51,042 bases of DNA. Origin: Thalassovita sp. GTDB taxonomy: Bacteria > Pseudomonadota > Alphaproteobacteria > Rhodobacterales > Rhodobacteraceae. Both the position numbers and the translations under genes were made by a program. Within the stretch, counting starts at the first letter, position 1, and each line of letters starts with the position of its first letter. The notes under the pieces are model-generated. The model made no database searches. It was not told the origin of the DNA and worked only from the letters and a program-made list of their open reading frames with translations. Positions 24,723-33,900 of the stretch are shown piece by piece. The stretch is from positions 1 through 51,042 of the forward strand of contig JARGPB010000012.1 in NCBI GenBank assembly GCA_029212905.1, given 5' to 3'.

Positions 24723-26723
24723 ATGACCCCGGAACTCGGCCATTTTGTGCTGGCCCTCGCATTGGCGTTGGCCCTCGTCCAATCGACTATTCCTCTTTTC
24801 GGCGCGGCCCGGGGCAATCTTCTCTGGATGCGTTCGGCCCGGTCGACTGCTTTTGGGCAGGTCGTCTTCGTCGGACTTGCCTTTGCAGCCTTGATGCGCG
24901 CTTTTGTTGTCTCTGATTTCACTGTTTTGAACGTTGCGAACAATTCGCATTCGCTGAAACCAATGATCTTCAAAGTCGCGGCGACTTGGGGAAGTCATGA
25001 AGGATCGTTGCTTCTCTGGGTCTTCATTCTGACCATCTTCGGTGCTGCGGTTGCTGCTTTCGGCTCAAACCTACCGGAAACACTTCGAGCGCGAACTTTG
25101 GCAATGCAGGCATGGATCAGCGTCGGGTTCCTGTCCTTCCTTCTCTTCACATCCAATCCGTTCGAGCGCGTCTTTCCTCCGCCGCTTGATGGCGCTGACC
25201 TCAATCCTCTGCTCCAGGATATCGGCCTCGCGATGCACCCGCCTCTGCTGTATTTTGGATATGTCGGTTTCTCGATCGTCTTTTCGTTTGCAGCCGCAGC
25301 CTTGATCGAGGGACGGATCGACACAGCCTGGGCAAGATGGGTTCGACCCTGGACACTGGCCGCGTGGATCAGCCTGACTGCGGGGATAGCTCTGGGATCG
25401 TGGTGGGCATATTACGAACTGGGTTGGGGTGGATGGTGGTTCTGGGACCCGGTTGAAAATGTCAGTTTTATGCCCTGGCTTCTCGGGACAGCACTTCTCC
25501 ATTCGGCGATTGTCACTGAAAAGCGTGACGCGTTCAAAAGCTGGACAATCCTACTCGCGATCTTGACGTTTTCGCTGTCACTCCTCGGCACATTTGTGGT
25601 TCGGTCTGGCTTGCTGACCTCTGTGCATGCTTTTGCCGTGGATCCGGAGCGAGGCCTATACATTCTTGGCCTGCTTGCGATTTCAATTGGTGGCTCACTT
25701 GCACTCTATGCGTGGCGGGCGCCAATGATGGAAGGTGGCGGGTTGTTTAAGCCGATTAGTCGAGAGGCAGGGTTGTTGCTAAACAACCTGATCCTGGCTA
25801 CAGCGACTGGCACGGTTCTGTTCGGTACGCTTTATCCGCTGTTTCTCGAAGCCGTTTCTGGTGACAAGATTTCCGTCGGTCCGCCGTTCTTCAATGGCGC
25901 GTTCGTACCAATGATGCTCCCCTTGGTTTTTGTCATGGGTCTGGGGCCGTTTTTGTCCTGGAAACGAGCCGATCTCGTCGGAGTGCTTCAACGTGTCCGC
26001 TTCGTGGTGGTGCTGGCGGTGCTGGCAACGCTCGCAATTTGGTATTTCGCCAAAGGCGGGCCCGTGTTGGCATATCTTTCGATCCTCATCGCGCTTTGGT
26101 TGTTTTTTGCTTCCTTACGTGAATGGGCGCTGCGGGTTCGTTTGTTCGAGGTTCCGCTCCAGGAAAGCATCCGGCGTGCCCGCAATTTGCCCCGCGCGGC
26201 GCATGGAATGACGCTCGCTCATGCGGGAGTTGCGGTCTTGATGATCGGCATGATTGGCTCTTCGGTTTGGAAATCTGAAGAGATCGCATTTGTAGAGCCC
26301 GGCACGAGTGTCAACATTGCGGGATTTGATGTCACATTTGAAGGTGTGCAGCGCGTTCGTGGCCCGAACTATATTGCGGATCAGGGAACCCTGCGCGTCG
26401 AAAGGGGCGGCTCTTTCGTGACGGCTCTCAAACCTGAACGGCGCAGCTATCCGGTCGCACAAAGTACGACAACAGAATCGGCGATACGGTCAACCCTGGC
26501 GGGAGACCTATACGCTTCGATCACGGAACCCTCTCTGGACAAAGCCGAAGAGAGCGGTGCCTGGACTCTGCGTATTCTCTATGAGCCATTCGTCGGCTTG
26601 CTTTGGTTGGGTGCGGCCATGCTTGTCATAGGCGGCAGTCTGTCCTTGTCCGATCGCCGCTTCCGGGTCGGGGCACCCCAAAGCTCCAAGGCACGATCCA
26701 CGAAACCGGTCGCAGCGGAGTGA
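24723..26723 (+). CDS. ccmF: Cytochrome c heme lyase subunit CcmF
   Basis: 666 aa polytopic inner-membrane protein that joins heme to apocytochrome with CcmH/I. The Trp-rich WWD heme-handling domain is clear (WAYYELGWGGWWFWDPVEN), with conserved His on both sides (TWGSHEGSLLLW, AMHPPLLYFGYVG). It opens ccmF-ccmG-ccmH-ccmI; ccmA-E are absent here, so heme delivery must come from a copy elsewhere. The island encodes at least five c-type cytochromes that need this machinery. Confidence 0.96.
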   Translation: MTPELGHFVLALALALALVQSTIPLFGAARGNLLWMRSARSTAFGQVVFVGLAFAALMRAFVVSDFTVLNVANNSHSLKPMIFKVAATWGSHEGSLLLWVFILTIFGAAVAAFGSNLPETLRARTLAMQAWISVGFLSFLLFTSNPFERVFPPPLDGADLNPLLQDIGLAMHPPLLYFGYVGFSIVFSFAAAALIEGRIDTAWARWVRPWTLAAWISLTAGIALGSWWAYYELGWGGWWFWDPVENVSFMPWLLGTALLHSAIVTEKRDAFKSWTILLAILTFSLSLLGTFVVRSGLLTSVHAFAVDPERGLYILGLLAISIGGSLALYAWRAPMMEGGGLFKPISREAGLLLNNLILATATGTVLFGTLYPLFLEAVSGDKISVGPPFFNGAFVPMMLPLVFVMGLGPFLSWKRADLVGVLQRVRFVVVLAVLATLAIWYFAKGGPVLAYLSILIALWLFFASLREWALRVRLFEVPLQESIRRARNLPRAAHGMTLAHAGVAVLMIGMIGSSVWKSEEIAFVEPGTSVNIAGFDVTFEGVQRVRGPNYIADQGTLRVERGGSFVTALKPERRSYPVAQSTTTESAIRSTLAGDLYASITEPSLDKAEESGAWTLRILYEPFVGLLWLGAAMLVIGGSLSLSDRRFRVGAPQSSKARSTKPVAAE

Positions 26724-26726
26724 GCA

Positions 26727-27287
26727 ATGAAACGAGCTGTAGCGATTATTCCCTTGGTACTGGCAGTGATTGTCGGCGGATTTTTCTTGTGGGGCCTGAA
26801 TCCCAATCGTGACCCAAGCGAGATTCCTTCGGTTCTCATTTCTCAGCCAGCTCCCTCGTTCATTCTCGGGCCGGTGCCGGGTCTTGATGTACAGGGACTG
26901 TCTCGGGAAAACCTGCTCGGAAACCCAACGCCAGTCGTCGTTAATGTGTTCGCTTCCTGGTGCGTTCCCTGTCGTGCCGAACACGCGGTTCTGAGCGCTT
27001 TGGTTGAGCGCGATGGCGTGCGTTTGTTCGGGATCAACTACAAGGATCAACCGGTAGACGCGGTCAATTGGCTTCAAAATCTCGGGAACCCGTACGAACG
27101 TATTGGCTTGGATCTGTCAGGTCGTGCCGGGATCGAGTGGGGGATTTCGGGTGTGCCCGAGACATTCATTGTCGGAGGCGATGGAACGGTGCTCTACCGA
27201 TACGTCGGCCCGATCGTCGGTGAAGAGGCTGTATCAACCTTTCGCCAGGCTCTCCGACAAGCGGGTGTGTTAGAGGAGAGGAGCTGA
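26727..27287 (+). CDS. ccmG: CcmG/DsbE thiol:disulfide reductase
   Basis: 186 aa. Membrane-anchored periplasmic thioredoxin-fold reductase that keeps the apocytochrome CxxCH thiols reduced. N-terminal anchor, active site FASWCVPCRAE, the CcmG-type GVPETFIVGGDG cis-Pro loop. The start lies 4 bases after the ccmF stop and the ribosome site overlaps that stop. Confidence 0.95.
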   Translation: MKRAVAIIPLVLAVIVGGFFLWGLNPNRDPSEIPSVLISQPAPSFILGPVPGLDVQGLSRENLLGNPTPVVVNVFASWCVPCRAEHAVLSALVERDGVRLFGINYKDQPVDAVNWLQNLGNPYERIGLDLSGRAGIEWGISGVPETFIVGGDGTVLYRYVGPIVGEEAVSTFRQALRQAGVLEERS

Positions 27288-27288
27288 C

Positions 27289-27759
27289 ATGCGTCGTTTT
27301 TTCCTTGTGTTGGCACTCATCATGCCAATGTCTGCGCAGGCTGTTGAGCCCGACGAAATCCTCTCCGATCCAATCCTCGAGGCTCGGGCACGGGAGGTTT
27401 CCAGGCAGCTTCGCTGCGTAGTTTGCCAAAATCAGGATATTGACAGCTCGAACGCCGGCGTTGCGCGCGACCTACGACTTTTGGTCCGGGAACGGTTGGT
27501 TGCGGGTGACACGAACGAAGATGCAATTGCTTTCATCCAAGCGAGATACGGCGATTACGTTCTACTGAAGCCTCCGTTTAAACCCGAGACCTACGCTCTC
27601 TGGTTTACCCCCCCACTCCTTGGGCTCTTGGCTCTGGGGATCGGTGGCGGCATCCTGATGGGCTCTCGAAAAAGAAAAAAAATCGCAGACCTGAGCGATG
27701 ACGAGGAGGCCGAGGTCGCACGCATTTTCACTTCATCCAGCGAAGGGGACCACCGATGA
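27289..27759 (+). CDS. ccmH: CcmH (CycL) cytochrome c maturation protein
   Basis: 156 aa. Signal peptide (AQA), then the hallmark RCVVCQNQ redox motif and a C-terminal membrane helix (FTPPLLGLLALGIGGGILM). It reduces or presents apocytochrome c to CcmF. GAGGAG precedes ATG; the stop overlaps the ccmI start as ATGA. Confidence 0.95.
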   Translation: MRRFFLVLALIMPMSAQAVEPDEILSDPILEARAREVSRQLRCVVCQNQDIDSSNAGVARDLRLLVRERLVAGDTNEDAIAFIQARYGDYVLLKPPFKPETYALWFTPPLLGLLALGIGGGILMGSRKRKKIADLSDDEEAEVARIFTSSSEGDHR

Positions 27760-28919
27760 TATGGATTGCAATGGCAGTCCTCGCCTTGACTGCCTCAGGT
27801 ATTGTTGCGGCTTCGGCGTGGAAGCCTGCCTTGGTGCAAGGTCCGGCCGAAGACAGGACTCTCGCAGTTTTGAAGGACCAGTTGTCTGAAGTCGATCGGG
27901 ATGCTGAACGCGGCCTGCTTTCTGTCGCAGAGGCGCATGCGGCGCGACAGGAAATCAAGCGGCGGGTTCTCTCCGTGGGGAGAGTAAAAAACACCGGGGA
28001 ATCCAACGGCGGCGGCAGGGTCATACTCATGGCTGCTGCGGTCTTTGTGCCGCTGTTCGCGGCGGGGTATTACAGTTTTGCTGGAGCGCCAAACCTATCC
28101 AGCATCGCTTTCGAGGATCGCCAGGCAGAGGTCGCGCAAAATCGTGAAATCGAAGCGTTGGCGCAGAAGCTATTGCAGCGGTTGCAGGCGGATTCAGAAG
28201 GCGGAGCCTTGGAGGGCTGGATGCTCCTTGGACAGACCTTCATGAAATTGGGCCGCGCTTCGGATGCCGCATCGGCCTACGAGCGTGCAACACAATCCAT
28301 GAATGCCGATTCTGCTGTGTTTTCGATCTATGCGGAAGCTCTCATCGTTTCCGAACAGGGGATCGTGACACCCCAAGCGAAGCGGGCCATTGCAAGAGCA
28401 CTTGAGCTCGATCCGACCAATCCTGCTGGAACTTTTTACGATGCTGTCGGGCTTGCGCAAGCGGGTGCGAATGAGCAGGCCTACAATCGTCTTCTCACGC
28501 GATTGGACGAAGTGGATGGGTTCGCACCCTGGATGGAAACATTTGTCGCGGAAGCAAACCGGATAGGTGCGGCACTGGGCCGAGCGCCTATCAGTTTGTC
28601 GGATTATGCTCCAGTAATGTCAGGCAATTCGCCCGGCCCCACTGCTGCAGATGTCGAAGCGGCCAGCCAGATGGATGATGTCGATCGAGATGCATTTATC
28701 CGATCCATGGTGGAACGTTTGGCAACACGCCTTGAGGCTGAACCAGACGATATCGATGGATGGATGCGTCTTGGCAGGGCCTACAGGGTGCTCGGCGAAA
28801 CTGACCTCGCCTTGAACGCGTACAGTCGAGCCAAAGAGCTATTGGTGCCCGTTTCCTCCGAAGACCCGCGCCAAAGTGTCATTTTGCAGTCCTTGGAAGA
28901 ACTCCAGTCGGGCCAATAG
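27756..28919 (+). CDS. ccmI: CcmI (CycH) apocytochrome chaperone
   Basis: 387 aa. N-terminal membrane helix, a CcmI/CycH domain (LAVLKDQLSEVDRDAERGLLS), a second helix near residue 90, then periplasmic TPR repeats (WMLLGQTFMKLGRASDAASAYERA and WMRLGRAYRVLGETDLALNAYSRA) that bind apocytochrome C-termini. Translation is coupled to ccmH by ATGA overlap. Confidence 0.93.
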   Translation: MIWIAMAVLALTASGIVAASAWKPALVQGPAEDRTLAVLKDQLSEVDRDAERGLLSVAEAHAARQEIKRRVLSVGRVKNTGESNGGGRVILMAAAVFVPLFAAGYYSFAGAPNLSSIAFEDRQAEVAQNREIEALAQKLLQRLQADSEGGALEGWMLLGQTFMKLGRASDAASAYERATQSMNADSAVFSIYAEALIVSEQGIVTPQAKRAIARALELDPTNPAGTFYDAVGLAQAGANEQAYNRLLTRLDEVDGFAPWMETFVAEANRIGAALGRAPISLSDYAPVMSGNSPGPTAADVEAASQMDDVDRDAFIRSMVERLATRLEAEPDDIDGWMRLGRAYRVLGETDLALNAYSRAKELLVPVSSEDPRQSVILQSLEELQSGQ

Positions 28920-29010
28920 CCCGCGGAAGCTTCACTCGCGATGAACAAACCATGAGAGAGCACGAACGGCGTATGTGCACGATCCGACCTCACCCGAATG
29001 ACTAGAAAGA

Positions 29011-29922
29011 ATGTCCATGCCTTTGTCCGCACTTCCGTTCCCAAATATCGGGCCGGATATATTTTCGGTTGAGATCGGCACGTTTACGTTGACTCTCCGC
29101 TGGTATGCGTTGGCCTATATCATCGGCCTTCTCGTCGGCTGGAGAATTTGTGTTGCCACGGTCAAACGCGCCGCTCTGTGGCCTGCATCGGGCGCCCCGC
29201 TAACACCGCGCCAAATTGAGGATCTTTTGACCTGGATTATCATCGGGGTGATCGTTGGCGGGCGGTTAGGGTTCGTGATGTTCTATCAGCGCGGGTTCTA
29301 TCTTGCCAATCCGTTAGAAATTCTGAAGGTCTGGCAAGGGGGAATGTCATTTCATGGTGGGTTTGCTGGCGTAACCATTGCCGCGCTTGTTTATGGCATC
29401 CGTCAGCGTATGCCGCTCCTGAGCATGGCTGACCTTCTCGCTCTGGCAACGCCTCCGGGCTTGTTCTTGGGCCGGATCGCAAATTTCATAAACAATGAAC
29501 TATGGGGCCGCCCATCGGACATGCCCTGGGCCGTCATATTTCCCGGTGACGCAGCGCAATCATGCCCGGGAATAACCGACATTTGCGCACGGCATCCTTC
29601 GCAACTGTACGAAGCCCTTTTGGAAGGCCTGTTGCTTGGCTTCGCTCTCCTATTCCTTGCGTGGCGGCGCGGATGGCTTAGGACACCAGGGGCAATTTGC
29701 GGGCTCTTCCTGGCCGGATATGGTTTTGCGAGAAGTTTTGTAGAGTTGTTTCGCCAGCCCGACGCTCAATTCGCAGACGTGAACAATCCGATTGGGTATG
29801 TTGTGCAGTTTGGTGACTGGGGGCTTACGATGGGGCAATTCCTTTCCTTGCCGATGTTAGCCGCGGGATTTGGATTACTTTGGCTGGCGCAGAAGCGGTC
29901 CGCCATAGGATCGGCATCTTAG
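29011..29922 (+). CDS. lgt: Prolipoprotein diacylglyceryl transferase
   Basis: First enzyme of lipoprotein maturation, attaching diacylglycerol to the lipobox Cys in the inner membrane. Signature GRIANFINNELWGRPSD, the HGG motif (MSFHGGFAG) and RHPSQLYEA are all intact; about 303 aa. ATG at 29011 or 29017. It is 91 bases after ccmI on the same strand. With lspA and lnt at 2898-4924 the window holds a full lipoprotein pathway, probably in addition to chromosomal copies. Confidence 0.95.
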   Translation: MSMPLSALPFPNIGPDIFSVEIGTFTLTLRWYALAYIIGLLVGWRICVATVKRAALWPASGAPLTPRQIEDLLTWIIIGVIVGGRLGFVMFYQRGFYLANPLEILKVWQGGMSFHGGFAGVTIAALVYGIRQRMPLLSMADLLALATPPGLFLGRIANFINNELWGRPSDMPWAVIFPGDAAQSCPGITDICARHPSQLYEALLEGLLLGFALLFLAWRRGWLRTPGAICGLFLAGYGFARSFVELFRQPDAQFADVNNPIGYVVQFGDWGLTMGQFLSLPMLAAGFGLLWLAQKRSAIGSAS

Positions 29923-29979
29923 GGCGCAAATGAAACTTTCGACGCATTGCCTTATTCTACTGCGATATCCCCTGACGCT

Positions 29980-30462
29980 TCAGTCGTGATCCTCCTCACC
30001 CATTTGGTGCATCATTTCTTCAATCTTTTCGGGGATGTCGCCGGCAGAGAATGCCTTCTGTTCTTCGGAATCGTGAACGAACGCGATGATATCGGCAAGC
30101 TCCTGACCTGTGAATTCAATTTGCCCGCCGAGCTCATCCTCTTGGGCAGCGACCATCGCCGGCGCGCCGCGCCACATTCGGGCGGCAAATTCAAACGGGT
30201 TCATTGGCAGGTCCATATACGCTGCATCAAGGGCGGGGGCATCCTCGCCTCCGACCCCGTTGATAGAATGACAAACGACACAGCCTTTCGAGGCGAACAG
30301 CGCACGCCCCTTGGCTGCATCCATGTTTGGCAGGAACAGTCCGGAGCTCATCATCTGACTCATCGCCCCATTATCTGTCATATGCCCGCTGTCTTGGGCG
30401 CCGACTGGCAGCGCCCACACCACAGCAATGGCTAAGATCATCTGTCTGGAAATGTAGGTCAT
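29980..30462 (-). CDS. Secreted c-type cytochrome
   Basis: 160 aa. Signal peptide ending near PVGA, then a His/Met-rich leader (GHMTDNGAMSQMM), one heme site CVVCH, and Met ligands downstream in a class I cytochrome c fold (FTGQELADIIAFVHD). The C-terminal tail is acidic and His/Met-rich (EEMMHQMGEEDHD). It follows copA-1 by 121 bases on the same strand and could be read through from the CueR-type promoter. Probable electron carrier for the oxidases of the island. Confidence 0.9.
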   Translation of the reverse strand: MTYISRQMILAIAVVWALPVGAQDSGHMTDNGAMSQMMSSGLFLPNMDAAKGRALFASKGCVVCHSINGVGGEDAPALDAAYMDLPMNPFEFAARMWRGAPAMVAAQEDELGGQIEFTGQELADIIAFVHDSEEQKAFSAGDIPEKIEEMMHQMGEEDHD

Positions 30463-30583
30463 TTTGGTCTCCTTGGTTTGCAGGTGATTGTCTGAACGCT
30501 GTTGCCCCTTCTCCGGCGATGGATTGTACCCAATACTGTTTATTGAACGGTCTGATGGACCTCGCGATCGTTCTTGTTTCCCC

Positions 30584-32944
30584 TCAAATCTGCGCGCGCC
30601 GTAGCCGAAGGGAGTTTAGGACGACCGAGATTGAGGAAGCGCTCATGGCAAAGGCCGCAAACATCGGACTGATCAAGATCCCGAGGAATGGGAACAAGAT
30701 CCCCGCAGCGACGGGCACGCCCGCAGTGTTGTAGATCAGAGCAAAGAACAGGTTCTGGCGTATGTTCCGCATGGTCGCGCGGGCGAGTTTGCGCGCACGC
30801 ACGATACCGTCGAGGTTCCCTTTGACGAGCGTGAACCCTGCGCTCTCAATGGCCACATCGGCGCCGGTGCCCATGGCAATCCCGACATCGGCCTGAGCCA
30901 GGGCAGGTGCATCGTTGACACCGTCGCCGGCCATGGCAACCTTGTGCCCCTTGGCCTGAAGTTCCTTGATGATCTTCGCTTTGTCTTCCGGCATCACATC
31001 GGCGCGGATCTCGTCGATGCCTAGACTGGACGCGACGGCCCTAGCGGTACGCTCATTGTCTCCCGTCGCCATGATAATACGGAACCCAAGTGCGTGCAGT
31101 TCCTTCAGGGCGGCCGGTGTGGTCGCCTTTACCGGGTCTGCGACGCTGACAAGACCGGCAACGTCATTCTCGACGACGACAAACATAACCGTTTCGCCAT
31201 TATCCCGACGGGCATCCGCCTTGTCCCGAAGCTCTGCTGCATCAAGTCCGAGGTCAGTCAGGAGTTTCACGTTGCCGAGCGCCACTACCCGCCCGTCCAC
31301 CGTGCCTTTGACGCCCTTGCCGGTGACCGCCTCGAAGGCGTCGGCTTTTGCCAGGTCGACGCCACGCTCTTCAGCACCGCGTACGATGGCTTCCGCGAGA
31401 GGATGCTCGGAGCCGCGTTCCAGCGATGCGGCAAGCCGAAGCACTTCTACCTCATCGTGACCCGGTTCAGGGTAGACGCCGACAAGTTTCGGCTTGCCTT
31501 CCGTCAGCGTGCCGGTCTTGTCGACGATCAGGGTATCGACCTTCTCGAACCGTTCCAGTGCCTCTGCATTCCTGATCAGGACACCCGCCTGCGCGCCGCG
31601 CCCCGTCGCCGTCATGATAGACATCGGTGTCGCAAGGCCGAGGGCACAGGGACAAGCGATGATGAGAACGGCAACGGCCGCAATAAGAGCATAGGAAAGG
31701 GCCGGGACCGGGCCCCAAATGGCCCAGCCAATGAAGGCCAGCACGGCGATGCCAATAACTGCAGGCACGAAATATCCGGAGACCTTGTCGGCGTATTTCT
31801 GGATCGGCGCGCGAGACCGCTGCGCATTGGCCACCATCTCGACGATTTGGCTCAGCATCGTGTCGGCGCCGACGCGCGTCGCCTCCATGATCAGGCTGCC
31901 GGTTCCGTTGATCGTGGCACCCGTTACAGGGTCTCCTCCGACCTTTTCTACAGGTACCGGCTCGCCCGTGATCATGCTTTCGTCAACTGAGGACCTGCCT
32001 TCGACGACCATACCATCGACCGGCACCTTGTCACCGGGTCGCACACGTAGTCGGTCGCCGACCTGGACCTGTTCCAATGGAACCTCTTCCTCGCTTCCGT
32101 CGTCGCGGATAATACGTGCCGTCTTGGCGGCCATATCCAGAAGAGCACGGATCGCCTTGCCAGTGCCTTCGCGAGCGCGCAGCTCCATCACCTGTCCCAC
32201 AAGGACCAGCGTGACGATCACAGCCGCCGCCTCGAAATAGACGCCGACATGCCCTTCGGCATCCCGGAACCCATCGGGGAATATGCCCGGTGCCAGGACG
32301 GCGATGATGCTGAACAGCCATGCGGCGCTTACACCCATGGCAATGAGACTGAACATATTGAGGTTCCTTGTCCGGAACGAGTTCCAGCCACGAACAAGGA
32401 AAGGCCAGCCGGACCAAAAGACAACGGGTGTCCCGAGCGCGAGTTCGACCCAGAGGGTGACGCGTTCTCCGAATATCTCGCGCACCCCGCTCAGGCCAAG
32501 ATAGGGGCCCATGGTCAGCACAAGGAGCGGTACGGTCAAAATGGCCCCCACCCAGAAACGACGGCTGAAATCCACAAGCTCCGGGTTCGGGCCTTCCGCT
32601 TCCATGGCGGCCGATTCCAGTTCCAGCCCCATACCGCAGATCGGACAAGACCCGGGATGCGTCTGGCGCACCTGAGGGTGCATCGGACAGGTATAAACCG
32701 GGCCAGTGTAGTCGTTGGGAACCGAGTCCAAGTGGTTTGGCTCCACCGCGTCGCCCGTGTGCTGATGATGGGCGTGGTGTTGCGAGGGCTCGCCCTCCGG
32801 CACCAGATGCATCTGGCATTTCGGGCAATCTCCCGGTTCGGCGCGGCGTACCTCGGGGTGCATCGGGCAAGTGAAGACCGTGCCCGCGTAGCCAGAAGGA
32901 ACTTGATCGTCAGATCCGTTGGCATGTTCGTGATGGTTGTTCAT
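30584..32944 (-). CDS. copA: Cu(I)-exporting P1B-1 ATPase with two HMBD domains (copA-1)
   Basis: 786 aa copper exporter. Instead of HMA domains the N-terminus has two zinc-ribbon-like heavy-metal-binding modules (TCPMHPEVRRAEPGDCPKC and TCPMHPQVRQTHPGSCPIC) around a His-rich linker (HHAHHQH). Then: TGEP loop, IACPCALGLATP, VDKTGTLTEG, SEHPLAEA, GDGVNDAP, and the Cu(I) ligands YNTAG in TM7 and MSASSISVVLNSLRLRR in TM8. Transcribed from the CueR-type promoter at 32983-33013, whose -35 covers the stop of the preceding gene. Confidence 0.96.
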   Translation of the reverse strand: MNNHHEHANGSDDQVPSGYAGTVFTCPMHPEVRRAEPGDCPKCQMHLVPEGEPSQHHAHHQHTGDAVEPNHLDSVPNDYTGPVYTCPMHPQVRQTHPGSCPICGMGLELESAAMEAEGPNPELVDFSRRFWVGAILTVPLLVLTMGPYLGLSGVREIFGERVTLWVELALGTPVVFWSGWPFLVRGWNSFRTRNLNMFSLIAMGVSAAWLFSIIAVLAPGIFPDGFRDAEGHVGVYFEAAAVIVTLVLVGQVMELRAREGTGKAIRALLDMAAKTARIIRDDGSEEEVPLEQVQVGDRLRVRPGDKVPVDGMVVEGRSSVDESMITGEPVPVEKVGGDPVTGATINGTGSLIMEATRVGADTMLSQIVEMVANAQRSRAPIQKYADKVSGYFVPAVIGIAVLAFIGWAIWGPVPALSYALIAAVAVLIIACPCALGLATPMSIMTATGRGAQAGVLIRNAEALERFEKVDTLIVDKTGTLTEGKPKLVGVYPEPGHDEVEVLRLAASLERGSEHPLAEAIVRGAEERGVDLAKADAFEAVTGKGVKGTVDGRVVALGNVKLLTDLGLDAAELRDKADARRDNGETVMFVVVENDVAGLVSVADPVKATTPAALKELHALGFRIIMATGDNERTARAVASSLGIDEIRADVMPEDKAKIIKELQAKGHKVAMAGDGVNDAPALAQADVGIAMGTGADVAIESAGFTLVKGNLDGIVRARKLARATMRNIRQNLFFALIYNTAGVPVAAGILFPFLGILISPMFAAFAMSASSISVVLNSLRLRRAQI

Positions 32945-32982
32945 TCGGGGATCCTTTCCCGTATTTCTAGCTCATTGCCTCA

Positions 32983-33013
32983 AACCTAATTCTTCCAGTA
33001 ACTGGAAGGTCAA
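32983..33013 (-). promoter_or_regulatory. CueR-type promoter of copA-1
   Basis: Minus strand: -35 TTGACC (33013-33008), 19-base spacer, -10 TAGGTT (32988-32983). The spacer contains CTTCCAGTAACTGGAAG (32992-33008), a perfect 17-base dyad matching CueR boxes. The -35 includes the TGA stop of the PRPP-synthetase-like gene, so the promoter sits inside the end of that operon. Confidence 0.88.
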
Positions 33014-33900
33014 GTGGCGCATTGAGCAACTTTCATTTCTGTCGCTAACAGCTCGCCGACGCAGACTGCGTTCGTTGAGTGTGGAATCGTATCGGTACTG
33101 ACGATCCGCGCGGCACCGGCATGGCGGATTGCTTCCTCTGCGCCGTGTGCGAAAACCGCGTGGATAATTACGCAAGTCGCAGGTCGGGCACCGGCCTGCT
33201 CGAGTTGTTCGAGCGTTCGGATCAGCGTGTGTCCGGACGAGGCGATATCATCGAGGATCACGGGTGTCCCCTGTCGGAAAACGGCGCTGCCCGGCAGGCT
33301 GATCTCGACCTGCCGATCCCCGGAGCGATGTTTTGTCAGCACTTCGTAGGGGCGTCCGGCGAGCCTGGCGACTTCAGCCACCCATTGCTGGCTTTCGCTG
33401 TCAGGCCCAAGGAGCACGGCCTCTGGAACGTTCGCCGCAATCCAGTCGGCCAGCAGAGGGGCTGTGGCGACACGATATGCGGGAATGCGGAACAGCGCTG
33501 AAAGGCTCGGGTTGCGATGCAGATGGGGGTCAGCGGTCATCACCCAGTCGAAACATTCATCAAGAAATCCCGCGAAGATCGGGGCGCTCACAGCTTCGCG
33601 TGGATGAAACCGCTTGTCCTGGCGCATGTAGCCAAGATAGGGCGCGACCAGCCCCACACGCGCGGCCCCAAGTTCGCGCGCCGTCAGAGCTGCGAAACGC
33701 AGAGGCAACGCCAGCCGATCAGGATCGCGCAACGTGGCGAGGAAGGCGATTTCGCGTCCTGCAGGATCGCCGCCGAGCTTCACGAGGGTTTCACCATCGG
33801 GAAAATGGTGCAAGTCCACCGGCTGGATTTCGGCACCGGATGTCGCCGCCATTCTGCGCGCCAATGGCTCCATGCCGGGAAAGGGGGCGATAATGGTCAT
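33010..33900 (-). CDS. Divergent ribose-phosphate pyrophosphokinase-like phosphoribosyltransferase
   Basis: 296 aa, PRPP synthetase fold: N-terminal FPDGETLVKL, ATP-loop-like YLGYMRQDKRFHPREAVSA, ADPHLHRN in place of the usual DLH block, KHRSGDRQVEI, and the PRPP-binding loop VILDDIASSGHTL. The catalytic and PRPP loops look intact, but the flexible loop and regulatory regions differ from housekeeping Prs. ATG at 33900 overlaps the stop of the phosphorylase gene as TGATG. Likely specialised for nucleotide salvage with its two partners. Confidence 0.88.
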   Translation of the reverse strand: MTIIAPFPGMEPLARRMAATSGAEIQPVDLHHFPDGETLVKLGGDPAGREIAFLATLRDPDRLALPLRFAALTARELGAARVGLVAPYLGYMRQDKRFHPREAVSAPIFAGFLDECFDWVMTADPHLHRNPSLSALFRIPAYRVATAPLLADWIAANVPEAVLLGPDSESQQWVAEVARLAGRPYEVLTKHRSGDRQVEISLPGSAVFRQGTPVILDDIASSGHTLIRTLEQLEQAGARPATCVIIHAVFAHGAEEAIRHAGAARIVSTDTIPHSTNAVCVGELLATEMKVAQCAT

